Below, piece by piece: positions 10,107-20,849 of a stretch of DNA of 64,000 nt. Every line of letters begins with the position of its first letter. The first letter of the stretch is position 1. Source of the stretch: Luzula sylvatica (Eukaryota; Streptophyta; Magnoliopsida; Poales; Juncaceae). The DNA lies in NCBI GenBank assembly GCA_946800325.1, contig OX326957.1:12629591-12693590 (forward strand), in the 5' to 3' direction. The notes beneath the pieces are model-generated. The model was not told where the DNA came from. It made no database searches and saw only the letters and a list, made by a program, of their open reading frames with translations. The translations under genes were made by a program, and so were the position numbers.

Positions 10107-10974
10107 AAAATAAAAATTAAACAAATGATAAATTTAAATTTATATAATTATTAACTTATATGTTGAATATATACATGTAGATGAATGGTCATCAAACTAC
10201 CAGTGGACTCATATGCTTAATTCTTTTTTCTAATATTGTATTTTATTTTATTTTGCTAGACAATTTGAGATTTCGAGTGTTTTCAAAATTTTAAATTAGT
10301 TTAATGTTATCTGTATGCTAAGATAATTAGTTGTAATAAAACTTGAAATTGTAATGGAGCATTTATATTTGATTATGACTTATAAAAAATAATTCGCTTT
10401 TTGTATTATCTTTGATTATGTTTATAGTGTTTCAAATAAACCAATATTTAACCGGTCAATATAATGAAATGAATCTTTGGAAACAAATAAATACTTGAAT
10501 CTTTTTGACAAATAATGTATGTCACTGACTCGCTTATAAAATTGGTTTCCTTTGTTGGATTGTGTTAACTTCATGTTAGAATGCAAGTCAATTATGATAA
10601 ATCCAATGGTTATAATGATGTTGGTTAGAGCATCTTTTTATGTTTGTTGGACCATATCCCAACCCGTGCTTGTACCACTCATAATAAAATAACCAAATCG
10701 ATGAAAATATCACACGAAAATACAATCGAGTTCTACAAACATTAATGTTTTAACGCTGAATGACACTGGAATCCGATCAACATTTCAGTTAAGAAATCAA
10801 TACCAAATAATTGGTATTTCCATTCATAAGGGTTTATGAAAAAATGACCAAATGGGCTGGAGATTCAAAGTGGGTCTGTGAGCCCAAACAATTTTATTTA
10901 ACAATTCAAGACCCATGTTTGAACTCACTCACTTCTCCATTGTCCATTAAAGAAACGAAGTAGAAGGGCCCAGC
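10107..10974. other. intergenic DNA, no gene recognised
   Basis: AT-rich spacer. I looked here for the missing 3' exons of the AFR-like gene and found none. ACATGTAG|ATGAATGG at about 10174-10188 looks like an acceptor, but joining it to the donor at 10092 creates an immediate stop. Confidence 0.45.
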
Positions 10975-11864
10975 ATGGAGGGATCTTCCAAAGCTTCGAT
11001 TACATCCCATTTTACAAACTCCATTTTGATTTTTGCACGATTCCTCCTTGCCAGAAGACTGAAAGTGAAATCAGTAGTTGCTGCTGAATTGAGGAAATTG
11101 GATTTTAGTCGGATTCTTAATGGAGATTTTCATCATTTCGTCTCCCGCTACCTCCCCACCACTTCCTCGGAGCCCAAATCAGAATCCGCAATTTGGTTGG
11201 ATTTCGAGTTCTCTTGCAATTCAATCCGTTTTTCGCTCCAATCCATTTCCTGTGAGTTGATTTGATCTTGGTTCCAAATTAACCTTGAATTTAGCATCAA
11301 TACATTGGTAATGGCCTCACTGAGGTGTTCGATTTAGTACATTCGTTAATTTACTGTCTCAACAGATTAGGGCGAGCTCAATAAACAATTTACAAAGAAG
11401 CAAAAGCAATCTAGAAGCTTTATTCTTTTACGATAAATCCATACCAGAAGAAAATATAGAGACGCCAATTGGTACATCTCTGAGGAAGAAAAACATCGGC
11501 AAGAAGCCTCCCTGTACAAATTGTGAATCCAAAGGTGCGGTTCTTTGCGCGACTTGTGATGGGTCGGGTTTGTATGTCGACTCGATACTTGAGAGCCAAG
11601 GTATCATTGTCAAAGTTCGATGCTTAGGTACGTAAAAGATTATTCTTTGGTTAATTATTTGTTTATTTAGTAATTGCTGCAAAATCAGATAAAATTGATA
11701 CATAATTACATGATCGAGGCTTTAAGGAAATTGGTGAATTTGAGAAATTGTGATTGCTCTATACTTAGTTGGTTAATTTTGTTACTATTTTTGAAGGATG
11801 TGGCGGAACAGGAAATATCATGTGCTCAGGATGCGGTGGTCGTGGTCATGCCGCAATCAACTGA
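10975..11864 (+). CDS. DnaJ-type cysteine-rich zinc-finger protein
   Basis: The last two exons, about 11366-11627 and 11797-11864, join TTAG|GTACGT..TTGAAG|GATG in phase 1. They encode four CxxCxxxG repeats: PCTNCESKG, LCATCDGSG, RCLGCGGTG and MCSGCGGRG, ending GHAAIN-stop. This is the zinc-binding cysteine-rich domain of DnaJ, here without a J domain, as in the small plastid proteins of the BSD2/LQY1 type. Exon 1 is read from 10975 (MEGSSKASITSHF...), a basic, serine-rich start that would suit a targeting peptide. It ends at a strong donor, TTTCCT|GTGAGT (11251/11252). The best acceptor, CTCAACAG| (11365), does not keep the frame with exon 1 and gives a stop at once. Either the first junction is elsewhere or the gene is broken. 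Plastid location and a chaperone role are inferred from the family. Confidence 0.55.
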
Positions 11865-12586
11865 ACCCTAAACCCTAAAAAGTTTCGAAACCAGGTTTTA
11901 TCTGAGCTCTGTAAGTTACTCAAATATCTCACTGTTTTATTTTTATGTATGTTTATTTGTTTATTTTGCTGAATTTTCAAATTAAAGTTTGTATAATAAA
12001 TTTTGCCTGCCAAATCATTTGTGTAATGTTTCAAGGAGCATACATTTAGGCTCAATATTTATTGTTCTAGGCCCTTCAACGCATTGATGGTATATTAAGG
12101 CCTTGCCAGATTTGCTTAATTCAATTTCGTCTTGGCAGTCTACCGTGGCTATCCCTTTCTTGGTTTATATCTAATCATTAGTGGAGATCATTGCTTAATT
12201 ACCTGGATTAGGACACGTCATCTAGAAACCATTGATAGTAGAAACTTGCACGTCATGTTCTTTTTTGTGTTTATTTATTTCAAATCACTTTCACCAAATT
12301 GGCTATTCATTCTTTAATAGGTAAAAAGGCACAAGACTAAATTTACTTGTATACAAGAATGTTGAAATGAGTCTTTCATACACAACAACATTTTCTATAC
12401 ACTAATCTTTCTATGTCGTTGACGAGAGAAAATATGGCTAAACCTCTCTCTCTCTCTTCAAATATCCATTGTTCATTCTTTATCCTAACACTATTCAATG
12501 CGGGACAGTACAAAACTCATTAAAAACCCGTCTTAAAAACCCGCACCCATTTTCATTTTCTTTTCTTTCACATTTTCGTTTCGAGT
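11865..12586. other. convergent intergenic region
   Basis: This lies between the ends of the zinc-finger gene (+) and the CTL gene (-). It begins with AACCCTAAACCCTAAA (11865-11880), a telobox-like sequence. No gene was seen. Confidence 0.45.
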
Positions 12587-15469
12587 TTAATAATTTGGAA
12601 TGTTGTTTTCTTCTCGTACCAATTCGCGTAAACGATCATGTATGCACGAACCTAATCGTTGGTTCAAAGGATTCTCCGCATACACCACGTGACAAGCCGC
12701 CACGCAAGCTTGCGGCCATGCCGTTGCGATTCGAGTCTGTCAAAAAAAAAAATCAAAATTTACACAATTATTATCCATAGTGGAAATATAAAATGGTATT
12801 ACTATAATGGTAAATCAAGTAGAAGTATTGAAGTTGGTAGCTAGCTCAACTTTTCTTAGGATTAATAGGGTCAAAAGAAAACTACCTAATGCAACACAAA
12901 AAGTAATTAAAGCAAATTAAATGAGGTCCCACAACAAACTTTTTTTTTGAAATTGGGAGTGGATTGCCCCCTAGATTATATTGAAAGAAAATAAAAAGGA
13001 AGTGTTTTATTTACATTGGTGATTTACGATATGTAAAAACTGCAAATTTAAACAATCAAATACAGTTGGTGATCCAAAGATCTGCATCTATGAAAGCTCT
13101 ATTTGTTGTTATTCCTACATTGGGCTCTTTGTCGTTGAAGATCTTGTCGTTTCGTGCTTTCCACACATTCCATAGCTTTGCTAGCCATAGGGAACTCCAC
13201 CTTTGTTTGTCCCACAACAAACTTATCTTCATGTAACTTTTAATTCAATGGAACAAGTAACTTATTATAGAAAAATTAAACAAAAATAGTTGAATCAATG
13301 TTGTTTGATTTTAGTTTTTGTTTCTTGTTGAATTTCCTAGTAGTAAAAAAAATATTTTGATGGGAAAATATTTTACCTGTAGTAAAAAAAAAATAGAACT
13401 TAAAAGAAAAGAAAAGAAAAATTAAACAAAATTCTTACCATGAAATAACCAATGAGGAAAGCATATATCGTGGCGGCCCTCACATAATCCCTGTTGACGA
13501 TATAAATCCACGGACCGGCCGTCAAGGCCGCTAAAGATCCCCCAGTCATGGCACACGAGAAGCAAAACGAACCGGTAAGATCCAAATCGATCAATCTCTC
13601 CATTCCTTGCTTCACAAACATATCCCAAACATCTCTTGACGCATCGCCGAATCCTCTACCATACGCCGCCACGTGGACCAATCCCCATCTGTTCCCCCTC
13701 CCGACCATTCGTTCCGACACGCCAGTAAAACAACTCGTGCAAGAGAATAGAAATTCGTCGGTTCCGCCTGCAATTACATCCATTGACCGCGCAACTCCTC
13801 GCGTTGCCCCTACTATCGGGGCAACTGCCGCCCCTAGACACACGTCTCCTAGTGCTGGCCCCACCGCCAAGCGAAATACCGGGTTCACGGTACTGGTTAT
13901 GCCCTGAGTGAGTTGTTGGTGTGCGAGCAGTGATATGACGATGTGAACAATGTACTTGATCACGTGCATGGTCCATGCAAGGCTCAGGAGAAGCGCGATA
14001 ATAAAAAGGGGTGCGAAGCGAGATTCCTTATCCTCGACTACTCCTGTGATGCCAAGTGTCCAAAAGAGGGTGTACGTGGATCCCATTAGGAGAGAGAGCG
14101 ACAGGTAGGCAAAAGCACCGGGAGGTATTAAGCTAGAGGAGATGGAAAGAGAGAGGAGAGCGTAAGCATGAGGGAGACGAGGCGTTATCCAACACGCATA
14201 CAATGATTGGCCTATAGATAGTACTAAGAAAATCATCGCAAATCCAAGACCACCACCTACATTTCAAATTTAATTTTATAATTTTGCCATAAAAAGAGAA
14301 TTGGTTTCGAATACGAACCTCTGCCTTCTAAGAGGAAAATAACGGCGACACCGCATGTGAGGAGAGGCGAGAGACGCGTCATGGTCTTGAAAGACAAGGT
14401 AGGGTTTTTGAGGGTGAAGAAGAGGAGGAGAAGAGAGTAGAGGTAAGAGACGGTAATGGCGGAGAGCAAGGGGAGATGCCAACGGGACGAGTGAAAAGCA
14501 GGAGCTCGGTGGAGAAAGCCATGAATGGCGAGAAAGCTCACGAGGAAGAGGAAGATGATGAGGTGGAAAAAGAAGAGGAATTTCGCAGCCTTCGCTGCGA
14601 AACTCGTAGTGTAATTAGGGGTGATGATTGGAGCTTGTTGCGGAACTGGAAGTGGTGTCGAAGCTTGAAATACAACCTGAAATGAAAGAAAAAGATTATG
14701 TTACAAAAATATAATTGAATTTTTAGTTGATGTCACGTTTAATTTATTTAGCATTGAAAACAGTTGTAGTCTTGTAGATTATTATATGAAATTGAAATTT
14801 GCTACTATATTGTTAGGCTTAATTTAAACAAGTTTATAAATGTATCAATTGGAAATTTAAATTCAAAAGTCAGGGTCATCCGTGACCAAACCCACGAAAA
14901 TGAAAATGGACCTTAATAAGCTCGCAATTTGAGTGGATAGAGAATTAATTAAGTAATTATACTCTTTGACCCTTGATTTGGTGGTTTGGTTCAGGAATGT
15001 ACCACTAATCCTTTCTAATTCTCTTAAGCCAAAAAAGATTAATCAAAGAAAACCAAGATATGGGCATTGTAATTTCAAAAACCAAACAAAATACAGAGAT
15101 AATTGATTATAGAACAGCATTTCCGAACAAGAACAAAAATCTATGGAATACAAAGCTCGATTTTTTCACAAATTGGAAGACAAATTTAAACTAATTTTCT
15201 TATTCTGAAATCAAAATCATCATGAGTGCATAATTTAGGCAAAAATCCCAATTCCATAGTCCCTTGATTTATACCAGCAAGAATCAATCTTTTTCACCAT
15301 TAATAAAAAATTTGAAGCACCAACACCGTACCGACAGTAATTCAACACTCCGATATAATTTTCGAAAAAAAATCGATCGAAATCGAGAGAATAGAGTAGA
15401 GAAAACACTGACATGAGATGGAGTGACTTGATTACTTCGAGCTCCATTACTGATCCTTCTATTCTCCAT
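12587..15469 (-). CDS. choline transporter-like protein (CTL/SLC44, PNS1 type)
   Basis: Four exons on the minus strand: 15413-15469, 14319-14676, 13439-14256 and 12587-12736. They join in phases 0, 1 and 0, giving 460 residues. Borders are CAT|GTCAGT..TTCAG|GTTG, AGAG|GTTCGT..TGTAG|GTGG and CATG|GTAAGA..GACAG|ACTC. The N-terminus is short and polar (MENRRISNGARSNQ). Hydrophobic segments follow: one at about residues 45-65, several from 80 to 260, and one near 390-410. The C-terminal half carries CTL-type sequence: GPALGDVCLGAAVAPIVG, then YGRGFGDASRDVWDMF, LTGSFCF and YAENP. The last exon ends with a hydrophilic cytosolic tail. Family members are polytopic membrane proteins linked to choline transport, and to vesicle trafficking and plasmodesma formation in plants (CTL1). 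Length is normal for the plant PNS1-like group and the frame is intact. Intron 3 holds a LINE fragment. Confidence 0.85.
12942..13208 (-). mobile_element. 5'-truncated LINE in CTL intron 3
   Basis: A 267-bp insert has a perfect 16-bp target duplication, GTCCCACAACAAACTT (12926-12941 and 13209-13224), and a T-run at its left, i.e. a minus-strand poly-A end. Its coding remnant reads on minus as a LINE zf-RVT tail, with NVWKARNDKIFN around 13140-13175. It lies in the sense orientation with the CTL transcript and leaves both splice sites untouched. Confidence 0.88.
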
Positions 15470-15524
15470 TAAAAAACCCTTCTTTTTCTTTTGCTCTTAG
15501 TTTCTCTTCTTTATCTTTTTGTTT

Positions 15525-15563
15525 TGCTTTGTCTGTGCTACTTTGCTTTGACTTATATTATAA
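15525..15563 (-). promoter_or_regulatory. putative TATA box of the CTL gene
   Basis: Read on minus, TATAATATAAG lies at about 15554-15563, some 90 bases upstream of the ATG at 15469. A purine-rich leader (AAAAGATAAAGAAGAGAAAC) follows. Position and composition suit a plant core promoter. Confidence 0.45.
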
Positions 15564-15829
15564 TGCTGGTTGAAGAAGGGGTGAAGAGAAACGGTTATAA
15601 CTGGAGATCTTCGGTGTTATCCTCTCCTTTTTGTTGCTTACGTGCACAAGCAATGGAGCCAATTAGAGGTGGTTTTAATGATGGTCACGATTGCATTAAT
15701 TATTAGGTGATGGCTAAATCTAAATCTAAGAAGTGTTTCAAGATTTTGTGAATGTTATATTGTTGTGTTCACTGTTCATATAATTAAATATTCATTATTA
15801 TTTTATTATATATAATTTATAAACACATT

Positions 15830-16045
15830 TGGAATTGGAGAGTATAATGAGGATAAGTAAAATGCATGCCAGACATAAGAAAATAAATTAGCATTAATGA
15901 TACAATTATTAATATACAAAAGATATAGTATACTTACATTATTAATTAATTCATCTATATTTAATAAGATATTTATAATTAATTTTAGTTCCTCGTGCAT
16001 TAAATCATTGTGTATATAATTATTCTCGATATATTTATTTGTTGT
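15830..16045. repeat. diverged partial copy of the 16-29 kb repeat family
   Basis: 15840-15960 resembles 16150-16260 (AATTAGCATTA.. then ATTAATATACA), and 15995-16030 matches 18435-18470 (TTAAATCATTGTGTATATAA). This is a worn extra copy of pieces of the neighbouring duplicated segment. Confidence 0.45.
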
Positions 16046-16651
16046 CAAGTATTTCTAACTAATTTTGTGATTTCTTGAATTCATGTTATTATAGTGAGTT
16101 TTTATTATTATTATAGACTATATCCCAAAAAAAACAATTTTAAGTTTGAAAAATATGATGAGGCTAACAAAATAATCATCATTAGAAAAAGATGCAATTA
16201 ATATACAGAATATATAGTGATACTTAGATAATTTAATAATTACATTAATGTATTTATATTATAAAGATCATTTGTTTCTTTTTTAGAACATTAAATTATT
16301 TATCATATATTCATATGAAACTTACATGCTAGTGATATCTAGTTGAATTTGAGAATAACAACAGCTTCATAATTAACCCATCACCACATCCTATATATCC
16401 TTAACTTAATTAAGACACTTAATTAACTGATAATTAACAAAAGACACTCGATTAACAATTAATTAATATTAATTAATTGGTAATTAACAAGAAACACTCG
16501 ATTAACAGTTAACAAATATTAATTCTTAAATGTTAATTCATGTATATGTTTAATATATATTAATTAACTGTTAACCGATTGCTTCTTGTTAATTACCAGT
16601 TAATTAAGTGTGTTAATTAGGGATGTGGAGGATGTGGTGATCGATTATGAG

Positions 16652-16794
16652 CTGTGTTGTACAGATACACCGATACGGCGATACGGCAACGCGCATCGGA
16701 TACGGCGACACGATAATTTAACATATGATTTAGGATACGATATGGATACGGCGATACGGGTAAATTTGATTTTTTGAAGTATCCGCGCAACATA
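16652..16794. mobile_element. Mutator-type MITE with 9-bp target duplication
   Basis: A 143-bp element bounded by a perfect 9-bp duplication GATTATGAG (16643-16651 and 16795-16803). The ends are inverted: CTGTGTTGTACAGATAC on the left and, read inward from the right, TATGTTGCGCGGATAC. The body repeats GATACGGCGATACGG. A 9-bp duplication is the mark of Mutator-like elements. There is no coding capacity. A relative lies at 61060-61518. Confidence 0.8.
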
Positions 16795-17442
16795 GATTAT
16801 GAGGGAAGGGTAAATGACCTATTATAATATATATAATATTTAATTATTTATAAATATAAATATAATATTTAAAAGGTAAGATGAATATTAAAAAGAGGGA
16901 ATATGATTTTTTTTTAATAAAAGTATGTCACTAACATATATTTGGGCCAAGTACATATGGGCTAAAAATCCAATAATTACAACTATGAAAAGAATCTTTC
17001 AAGAGACATCAAAAGTATTACTCACATCAAATGCATTTCACAACTCATACTTTTCGCATGAATTTGAGTTATATATACATCACTTGAAAAATTAGTTTAA
17101 ATAAGAACATGAACGATTACATTTCACATTATCATGATAATATATTCATGTAATGAATTTATACCGATAACTATTGGTCTTCTTCTTGTTGCTTCATCAA
17201 GTTGTATTAAAATATTGGAGAAAATCAAGTTATATGAGGATCGCGAGGGAAGAGAGCGGGAGAATCATAAGAGAGATCATCTGTTAGAAGAAATGATTAG
17301 AGGTTTCCATTTGTAATTAAATGAAAACAATGATAATGTAGTTAGTGGGTTGAATAATGATAGGATTAGCGAATGTATATATTAGTTAGTAATTAATGTG
17401 TATATATAGATAAGATCATTGTATTGAATATTCAAGCAAGTT

Positions 17443-17579
17443 TTTGAAGTGAAACATAATCCACAAAATATGAATATTATTGGTTTCATTTTTTTATTTG
17501 TGGTACCAATAAGACTTGAACCATTGATCTTTGATATCTTGTGCTAAATAATTTACCACTAGACCAAGAGACTATTGGT
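17443..17579 (-). mobile_element. tRNA-derived SINE
   Basis: A 137-bp insert between perfect 16-bp duplications AATATTCAAGCAAGTT (17427-17442 and 17580-17595). On minus it begins ACCAATAGTCTCTTGGTCTA, has an A-box-like TGGTCTAGTGGTAAAT and a B-box-like GGTTCAAGTCTT, and its 3' part is A-rich. Confidence 0.8.
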
Positions 17580-18620
17580 AATATTCAAGCAAGTTAATCA
17601 TATCTCGTCTTCATCTTTTATTTTTTATGTTTTTTCTTAATCTCTTCTTAATCCTTCATTATTAAATTCAACAGTATCATGTAGGGGTAATTTTTTTTTG
17701 AGAATAACATGTAGGGGTAAAATGATAATTTCATTTTTTTATATGTTAAAGTCTTCTTTTTGATAAAGATAATATGATACTAACAAATTTAAAACAATTA
17801 ATAAGTTCTTTATACATTAGGGGCATTGCAATAACCTTCTCTAATGAAAGGAATAAATTACTTAAACACCCAAATATATGAATTGCCCTAAAAAGACCCA
17901 TTCAAGGATTAGATAGATAAAAACGACCTAAACTCATTTTGCCTTGAACAAAGGCAACGAATTAATTACCTGTATTAACTGCTAATTTCACAGATCACGT
18001 TATAAGTCGGTATTGCACGTGCTGCTGCAACAATGTATCTTATACAGTTATGCTGTGAGAGAACAATTGCACCATTGATAGTTTGATTCATAGATTAACA
18101 AATATAAACTTTGTGATATTAATATATTTATATGTAAAGAAAAAAATAATTAAAACATTGAAATGCTTTTAATAAACATCCAAATATTTTTTTCCCGTAG
18201 GCAATAAACATCCAAATAACAATCAAAACACGCATGCCCGATAATAAAAATGTAAAATTAACTACTTCAATCGTAATTAATAAAATATAAAATAATATAT
18301 TGTTTTGCTTTTTAAGATTATTTGATAATGTATTTGCAAGATTTGCACCGCGTGATAAATAATTAGTCATTCACTAGCTAATATCATTTGATAATTTTTG
18401 TTCGGTAACATTACCTAAACCAAAATGTAAGCCAATTAAATCATTGTGTATATAATTATTCTTGATTAATTGATTTTTCATTCGTGCTATTTTTTTTTTA
18501 AAATGTGTAATTTTGGGATTCAGGATTGGAATGATTATCATGAATTTAGATGGGTCGAACTTCATAATATTGAGTATCCTGACCTCGATATTTGTTTGAT
18601 TATGTTCGTACACGTCCACA

Positions 18621-20160
18621 ATTGGTTATGAACTTGGGTACCAGAAAAAGAAAGAATTCTTGAGTAGGTATAAACGCAATATATCATTTGTTTCTCAACT
18701 GTCGTGTTTAAAGATTTTTCATCGAGAAAATGTTAAAATATCACTGGAGATGCGACGAGACTTCTAACAAATTTAAAGATTTTTCCGTACATGTATCAGA
18801 ATTTTCGGATATTATTCGTATCCGAATCAAAAAATACTCGCCGATAAAAAAAATTCCCCCATATTTGAACTCGCGAGTAAATTTCGCAGGTATTACCCGT
18901 TACCCGAAAATAGTAACCAAAACAAAAAACATTGATGTCCAAAAATAAATTCTGAAAATTATTTTACAACTAGAAATAAATATTTTCAAACACATAAATC
19001 GACAAAAACTTAAACATCAAACAAACAATAAAACAAGGGAATCAAAAATTACAAACCGTATTTACAATCCTAATTACAATAATTTGATCCATGCTATGGA
19101 TCTTCACTTACCGACTCAAGAGTAAAACAAAATCTAAAATCCAAAAATGAAAAATGTAATAGCGTGTGAATGTAAATTTTTTTTTTTTTTATAAATGCCC
19201 TCAGGCTAAACTTTTTTTTTAATTTAAATAGCGTGTGAATGTAAATTGGATCGGCAAAATTGATTTTCTCATCAAATTTCTCCGTTTTTGTCTTCATATT
19301 TATCCTTAACTGCAACAAAACAATAATCTCATTCGTAGAAATAAACGAAATTTTCAAATATGTTAGCATGCGAATGTATGTAACAAATGTAAATTACAAA
19401 ATCCCAAAAAACATAATGTTTCACATGGCTTATTTTATCATGTTTGCTTAAGTTTTTATTCAACTTTTAATCCAAAACATATACAAAAAAGTTCAGGTAA
19501 ATCAACAGTGTTGAGAATGCACGACAAAATTAAAGAAAACTTTAGGCAACTATCTGACACAGAGCATTACCAATAAAAAAAAATTTGATTTTTTTTTTTC
19601 AATTCTTATACAAATTAACAAGGATATTTTTGATATTTTCGATTGTCTAATTTAAATAATAATTATTGCAAACAAAAAATTAATTTAATTGAAAATATTT
19701 AATTACTTACAAATTCTCAAAATAATTTTTTGAAAATATCCTATCATGAAATCATCCATAAAAAAGAATCAGAAACAACTTACAAGTTGGAATAAGATAA
19801 GAAGGGAGAACGAGATGGGGCTGCGACTCTAGAAACTCGTGCATTGCTTGCTCTAAACAAGCGTGAGAGAAGAGTTGCAGGTTAGGGTTTAATGAGAGAG
19901 AAGAGGCGCGACAAAGTTAGTTTAAAGTTATTTGGTTTGATTTGGGTCAGAGTTAATTATATATGGCCTAGATCTAACTATCAAAAAAAAAAATGTATGA
20001 ATGAATATGTAATTTTATTTTTGGATATTTCGAGTACGAATTCGGATTACCCGTGTGGGGCAGGTAGTATTACTTGTATCCGACCCGCGGGTATTTTTTG
20101 GTATATGTGTTTCTCCAGAGTAATTCATTATTTTGCAGTAAAGAAATTCATTTTATTATA
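18621..20160. other. intergenic DNA with remnants of a TACCCG-rich element
   Basis: No gene was recognised. CAAAAAATACTCGC at 18828-18841 and the complement of 20080-20100 (CAAAAAATACCCGCGGG) face each other, and both neighbourhoods are rich in ACCCG/TATCCG. They may be the ends of an old hAT-like element of about 1.3 kb. A less AT-rich patch at 19800-19910 has no recognisable coding content. Confidence 0.35.
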
Positions 20161-20424
20161 GCGTTTTTATTTATTATTATTATTATAAACTATATCCCAA
20201 GAAAGAAATTTTAAGATCGAAAAATGTGAGGAGGCTAAAATACATCCTAAGACTAACAAAATATTTAGCATTAGAAAAAAAAAGCAATTAATATACAAAT
20301 GTATAATGATACTTAGATAGTTTAATAATTACATTAATGTATTTATTTATATTAAAAAGACCATTTTTTTCTTCTTCTAAAAGTTAGAACAATAAATTTA
20401 TGTAAAGTTAAACTAAAATTTCAT

Positions 20425-20733
20425 TGTTATAAAACTAGTAAAATTCAAGAGACAACACTCAAGAACTAAGAAAGTAATTCAACAAGAAAGATGAGAGAGA
20501 GTTTTTGTTTCATTTCTCTTTTAACTTGTACATTACATTATGACCAAAGGGGGGGTTTAATATAGCATGAAACATTCATGCATATGCCTACAAATGTCAT
20601 GGCATTGAACATGCAAGGGACACATATACTTCTATGTGTCATGACAAGGTACATTAATGAAACACTTGTACATCTAATTTATACATAATAAATAAATACA
20701 TTAATATCATAATAATACATTCATTTTATAATA
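20425..20733 (-). repeat. 3' LTR of the copia element
   Basis: 309 bp. On + it begins TGTTATAAAACTAG and ends CATTTTATAATA. It abuts the TTCAT target copy on the left and the purine-rich tract on the right. Confidence 0.93.
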
Positions 20734-20849
20734 CTCCCCCTTGAATGTATTTGATTCTTGTACGCGTAAGAAGCATGCCTCGTTAAAAACCTTGTCAGGA
20801 AAAACCAAGTGGGATAAAATCCTGATCAAGGAAAAGAGTGCAGCGCGTA

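Larger units (their letters stand above)
16080..18620. repeat. segmental duplicate, copy A
   Basis: Collinear blocks match copy B: 16100-16340 with 20165-20420 plus 27210-27250; 16800-17230 with 27270-27880; 17810-17935 with 28590-28700; 18125-18260 with 28715-28860; 18320-18610 with 28970-29290. Shared landmarks include GACTATATCCCA, TTTGAGTTATATATACATCA and GCACCGCGTGATAAATAATT. There is no conserved gene. Copy A lacks the copia element, the Helitron and the 27457 SINE found in B, but has its own MITE (16652) and SINE (17443). Confidence 0.75.

Noticed and set aside
11865..11880. Telomere-like AACCCTAAACCCTAAA
   Set aside because: Only two units, internal to the chromosome arm; better called a telobox-like word than a telomere relic.
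13548..13907. 119-residue plus-strand open frame
   Set aside because: Antisense of CTL exon 3, which has clear family sequence and splice borders.
17134..17316. 60-residue open frame with a hydrophobic start, apparently present in both duplicate copies
   Set aside because: Aligned with copy B (27780-27868), there are no gaps over 29 codons, but of about 14 differences only one is silent, B lacks the ATG and B has an early stop. That is the pattern of non-coding drift, not a gene.
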